Of a stretch of DNA of 57,595 nt, positions 55,579-57,595 are shown one piece after another; position 1 is the first letter of the stretch; each line of letters opens with the position of its first letter. A program made the translations under genes and the position numbers. The notes beneath the pieces are model-generated. The model was not told the origin of the DNA and made no database searches. It worked only from the letters and a program-made list of their open reading frames with translations. Source of the stretch: an uncultured Clostridia bacterium (GTDB lineage: Bacteria > Bacillota > Clostridia > Christensenellales > UBA1242); the NCBI GenBank assembly GCA_944384395.1, contig CALWTD010000012.1, forward strand, positions 1 to 57,595, in the 5' to 3' direction.

Positions 55579-57595
55579 ATGGTACAAGTTATCAAAAAAG
55601 ACGGAAGTTTGGAAGATTATGACATAAACAAAGTCGTAAAAGCCATTAGTAAATCTGCTGAAAGGGTGCTTGTAACTTTTTCACAAGAAGATTTAAACAA
55701 AATATGTTCAAGGGTTAATAGTAATGTTGAAAATTTACATACAAATCAAGTTCCAATAAAAACCATGCACAGCATAGTTGAAGAAGCCCTTGAAACTTTT
55801 TTCCCAAAGGTTGCAAAAAGTTACAAAGATTACAGAGATTACAAACAAGACTTTGTTGCAATGCTTGATGACATATACAAAAAAAGTCAATCAATTATGT
55901 ATATTGGCGACAAAGAAAATGCAAATTCTGACAGCAGTTTGGTTTCAACAAAAAGAAGTTTGATTTTTAATCAACTAAATAAAGAACTTTACAAAAAATT
56001 CTTTTTAAACAAAAACGAAATTCAAGCAATAAATGATGGCTACATATACATACACGATATGTCTGCACGACGCGACACAATGAACTGTTGTTTGTTTAAT
56101 GTTGAAGAAGTTTTAACCGGTGGTTTTGAAATGGGCAATATTTGGTATAACGAACCAAAAACACTTGATACTGCTTTTGATGTAATTGGAGATATTGTTT
56201 TATCGGCAGCAAGTCAACAATATGGTGGTTTTACCATTCCAGAATGTGATAAAATTCTTTCAAAATACGCACAAAAAACATATGATTTAAAATATGAAAA
56301 ATATAAAAATCTTGGACTAAGCGATGAAGTTTGTAAACAAGAAGCATTAAAAGATGTTCAATATGAATTCAAACAGGGTTTTCAAGGTTGGGAATACAAA
56401 TTTAACACCGTTGCATCTTCTCGTGGCGATTATCCTTTTATTGCAACAACTTGTGGACTTAGCACAGACCTATTTGGAAAAATGGCAACCAAAACACTTT
56501 TGGAAGTAAGAAAAAATGGTCAGGGCAAAAAAGAGTGCAAAAAACCCGTTTTATTTCCTAAAATTATTTTCTTGTATGATGAAGAACTACACGGAGAAAA
56601 CGGACCTTGCCACGATGTTTTTGAAGCAGGAATTGAATGTTCGTCAAAAACAATGTACCCAGATTGGTTGAGTTTAACCGGCGAAGGATATGTTCCAAGC
56701 ATTTACAAAAAATATAAAAAAGCAATTAGTCCTATGGGTTGTCGTGCTTTCTTATCTCCATGGTATGAGCGTGGTGGCATGAAACCTGCTGACGAAAATG
56801 ACGAGCCTATTTTTGTTGGAAGATTTAATGTTGGTGCAATCTCATTGCACTTACCTATGATTTTGGCAAAAGCAAGAAAAGAAAACAAAGACTTTTATGA
56901 AGTATTAGATTATTATCTTGAAATGATTAGAAATTTGCATCTTAGAACATACGAATATCTTGGACAACTCAGAGCATCAACCAATCCTCTCGCCTATTGC
57001 GAAGGTGGATTCTTGGGTGGACACTTAAAACCAAGCGATAAAATTGAACCACTTTTAAAAACAGCAACAGCATCTTTTGGAATAACCGCACTAAACGAAC
57101 TTCAAGAATTGTACAACAAAAAATCTTTGGTTGAAGATGGACAATTTGCACTTGAAGTACTCGATTACATAAACAAAAAAGTAAACGAATTTAAAGAAAA
57201 AGACGGCAAGCTTTATGCGATATACGGAACACCTGCCGAAAACTTATGTGGACTTCAAGTAAAACAATTTAGACGACTTTATGGAATAATACCAAATGTT
57301 TCTGACAAAGAATATGTTTCAAACAGTTTCCATTGTCATGTTAAAGAAGAAATATCTCCTATTGAAAAACAAAACAAGGAAGGAAGATTTTGGAATTTAT
57401 GCAATGGTGGAAAAATTCAATATGTACGCTATCCAATTGATTACAACAAACAAGCATTTAAAACACTTGTAAAAAGAGCTATGGACCTTGGTTTTTATGA
57501 GGGTGTCAACCTTTCACTTTCATATTGCGATGATTGTGGTTATAGTCAACTTGACATGGATATTTGCCCAAAATGTGGCAGTAAAAACCTTACAA
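55579..57595 (+). CDS. nrdD: Anaerobic (class III) ribonucleoside-triphosphate reductase, partial
   Basis: Open frame from the ATG at 55579 (GGGAGG site) to the window edge, 672 codons, so only the extreme C-terminus is missing. N-terminal ATP-cone (VQVIKKDGSLEDYDINKVVKAI) for allosteric control, then the 10-stranded barrel core (RDTMNCCLFN, FTIPECD, GDYPFIATTCG). At the edge Zn-binding cysteines appear (CDDCGYSQ and CPKCGSKN). The glycyl-radical motif at the far C-terminus lies outside the window. The enzyme makes dNTPs without oxygen and needs an activase NrdG, usually encoded next. Likely repressed by NrdR via the two boxes upstream. Confidence 0.95.
   Translation, partial: MVQVIKKDGSLEDYDINKVVKAISKSAERVLVTFSQEDLNKICSRVNSNVENLHTNQVPIKTMHSIVEEALETFFPKVAKSYKDYRDYKQDFVAMLDDIYKKSQSIMYIGDKENANSDSSLVSTKRSLIFNQLNKELYKKFFLNKNEIQAINDGYIYIHDMSARRDTMNCCLFNVEEVLTGGFEMGNIWYNEPKTLDTAFDVIGDIVLSAASQQYGGFTIPECDKILSKYAQKTYDLKYEKYKNLGLSDEVCKQEALKDVQYEFKQGFQGWEYKFNTVASSRGDYPFIATTCGLSTDLFGKMATKTLLEVRKNGQGKKECKKPVLFPKIIFLYDEELHGENGPCHDVFEAGIECSSKTMYPDWLSLTGEGYVPSIYKKYKKAISPMGCRAFLSPWYERGGMKPADENDEPIFVGRFNVGAISLHLPMILAKARKENKDFYEVLDYYLEMIRNLHLRTYEYLGQLRASTNPLAYCEGGFLGGHLKPSDKIEPLLKTATASFGITALNELQELYNKKSLVEDGQFALEVLDYINKKVNEFKEKDGKLYAIYGTPAENLCGLQVKQFRRLYGIIPNVSDKEYVSNSFHCHVKEEISPIEKQNKEGRFWNLCNGGKIQYVRYPIDYNKQAFKTLVKRAMDLGFYEGVNLSLSYCDDCGYSQLDMDICPKCGSKNLT

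Noticed and set aside
1..57595. CRISPR array
   Set aside because: No regularly spaced identical 24-37 bp repeats with unique spacers are visible; the 19.3-19.9 kb repeats are not of that form.

Overview
The window is very AT-rich DNA with dense, mostly minus-strand genes and standard stop-codon use. AddA/AddB, many Cys-lipobox lipoproteins, a CwlD-type amidase, a Myb-like regulator and an oxygen-sensitive class III ribonucleotide reductase point to an anaerobic, low-GC Bacillota, most likely an uncultured gut-type Clostridia lineage. That placement is inferred from gene content; there is no marker rRNA here.

Left end (1-3.4 kb) is an accessory patch: the start of a VOC protein, a tRNA 3' fragment with its terminator, a GNAT acetyltransferase behind a structured leader, a decayed alpha/beta hydrolase, and a small protein with possible ADP-ribosyltransferase-like motifs. 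A diverged ~135-bp non-coding repeat occurs at 186-330 and again at 2580-2715. At 3.6-5.5 kb lies the most interesting locus, a compact RiPP-like cassette. A 25-residue peptide gene, too short for normal ORF calling, has two cysteines; a terminator follows it, then a 580-residue radical SAM/SPASM enzyme with an N-terminal leader-binding-like region and a C-terminal GNAT-like domain.

6.5-11.6 kb is a tightly overlapping minus-strand operon, asd-dapA-dapB-aspartokinase-ATP-grasp ligase-Nudix, covering the first steps of diaminopimelate/lysine synthesis. 11.7-14.4 kb encodes a beta-propeller-like lipoprotein and two related secreted proteins; a third relative is at 49.8 kb. 14.5-26.8 kb is mostly housekeeping: HAD phosphatase, DUF2188 membrane protein, DUF1540 protein, an ABC-F ATPase, a DHH phosphoesterase, GlnRS, an alpha/beta hydrolase, a type-2-like IleRS and an amidase. 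A cluster of tandem terminator-like repeats lies downstream of glnS.

26.9-36.75 kb is one gene for a ~3270-residue surface lipoprotein built from fibronectin-III-like modules with a GLUG-like C-terminus. Then come a ferritin-like protein, an RluA pseudouridine synthase, pyrimidine-nucleoside phosphorylase, an 891-residue membrane protein carrying seven AT-hooks, and addB-addA. The right end holds a Myb-like coiled-coil protein, an unknown gene, an overlapping pair (HTH protein plus RelA/SpoT-type HD-TGS protein), a MazG-like protein, and the start of nrdD preceded by two NrdR-box-like sites 32 bp apart.

Two window-wide patterns stand out. Several genes (pyrimidine phosphorylase, addB, the gene at 51393) lack a Shine-Dalgarno sequence and have a -10 element directly against the start codon, suggesting leaderless mRNAs. 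Many operons carry near-consensus sigma-A promoters with exact 17-bp spacers and strong intrinsic terminators.
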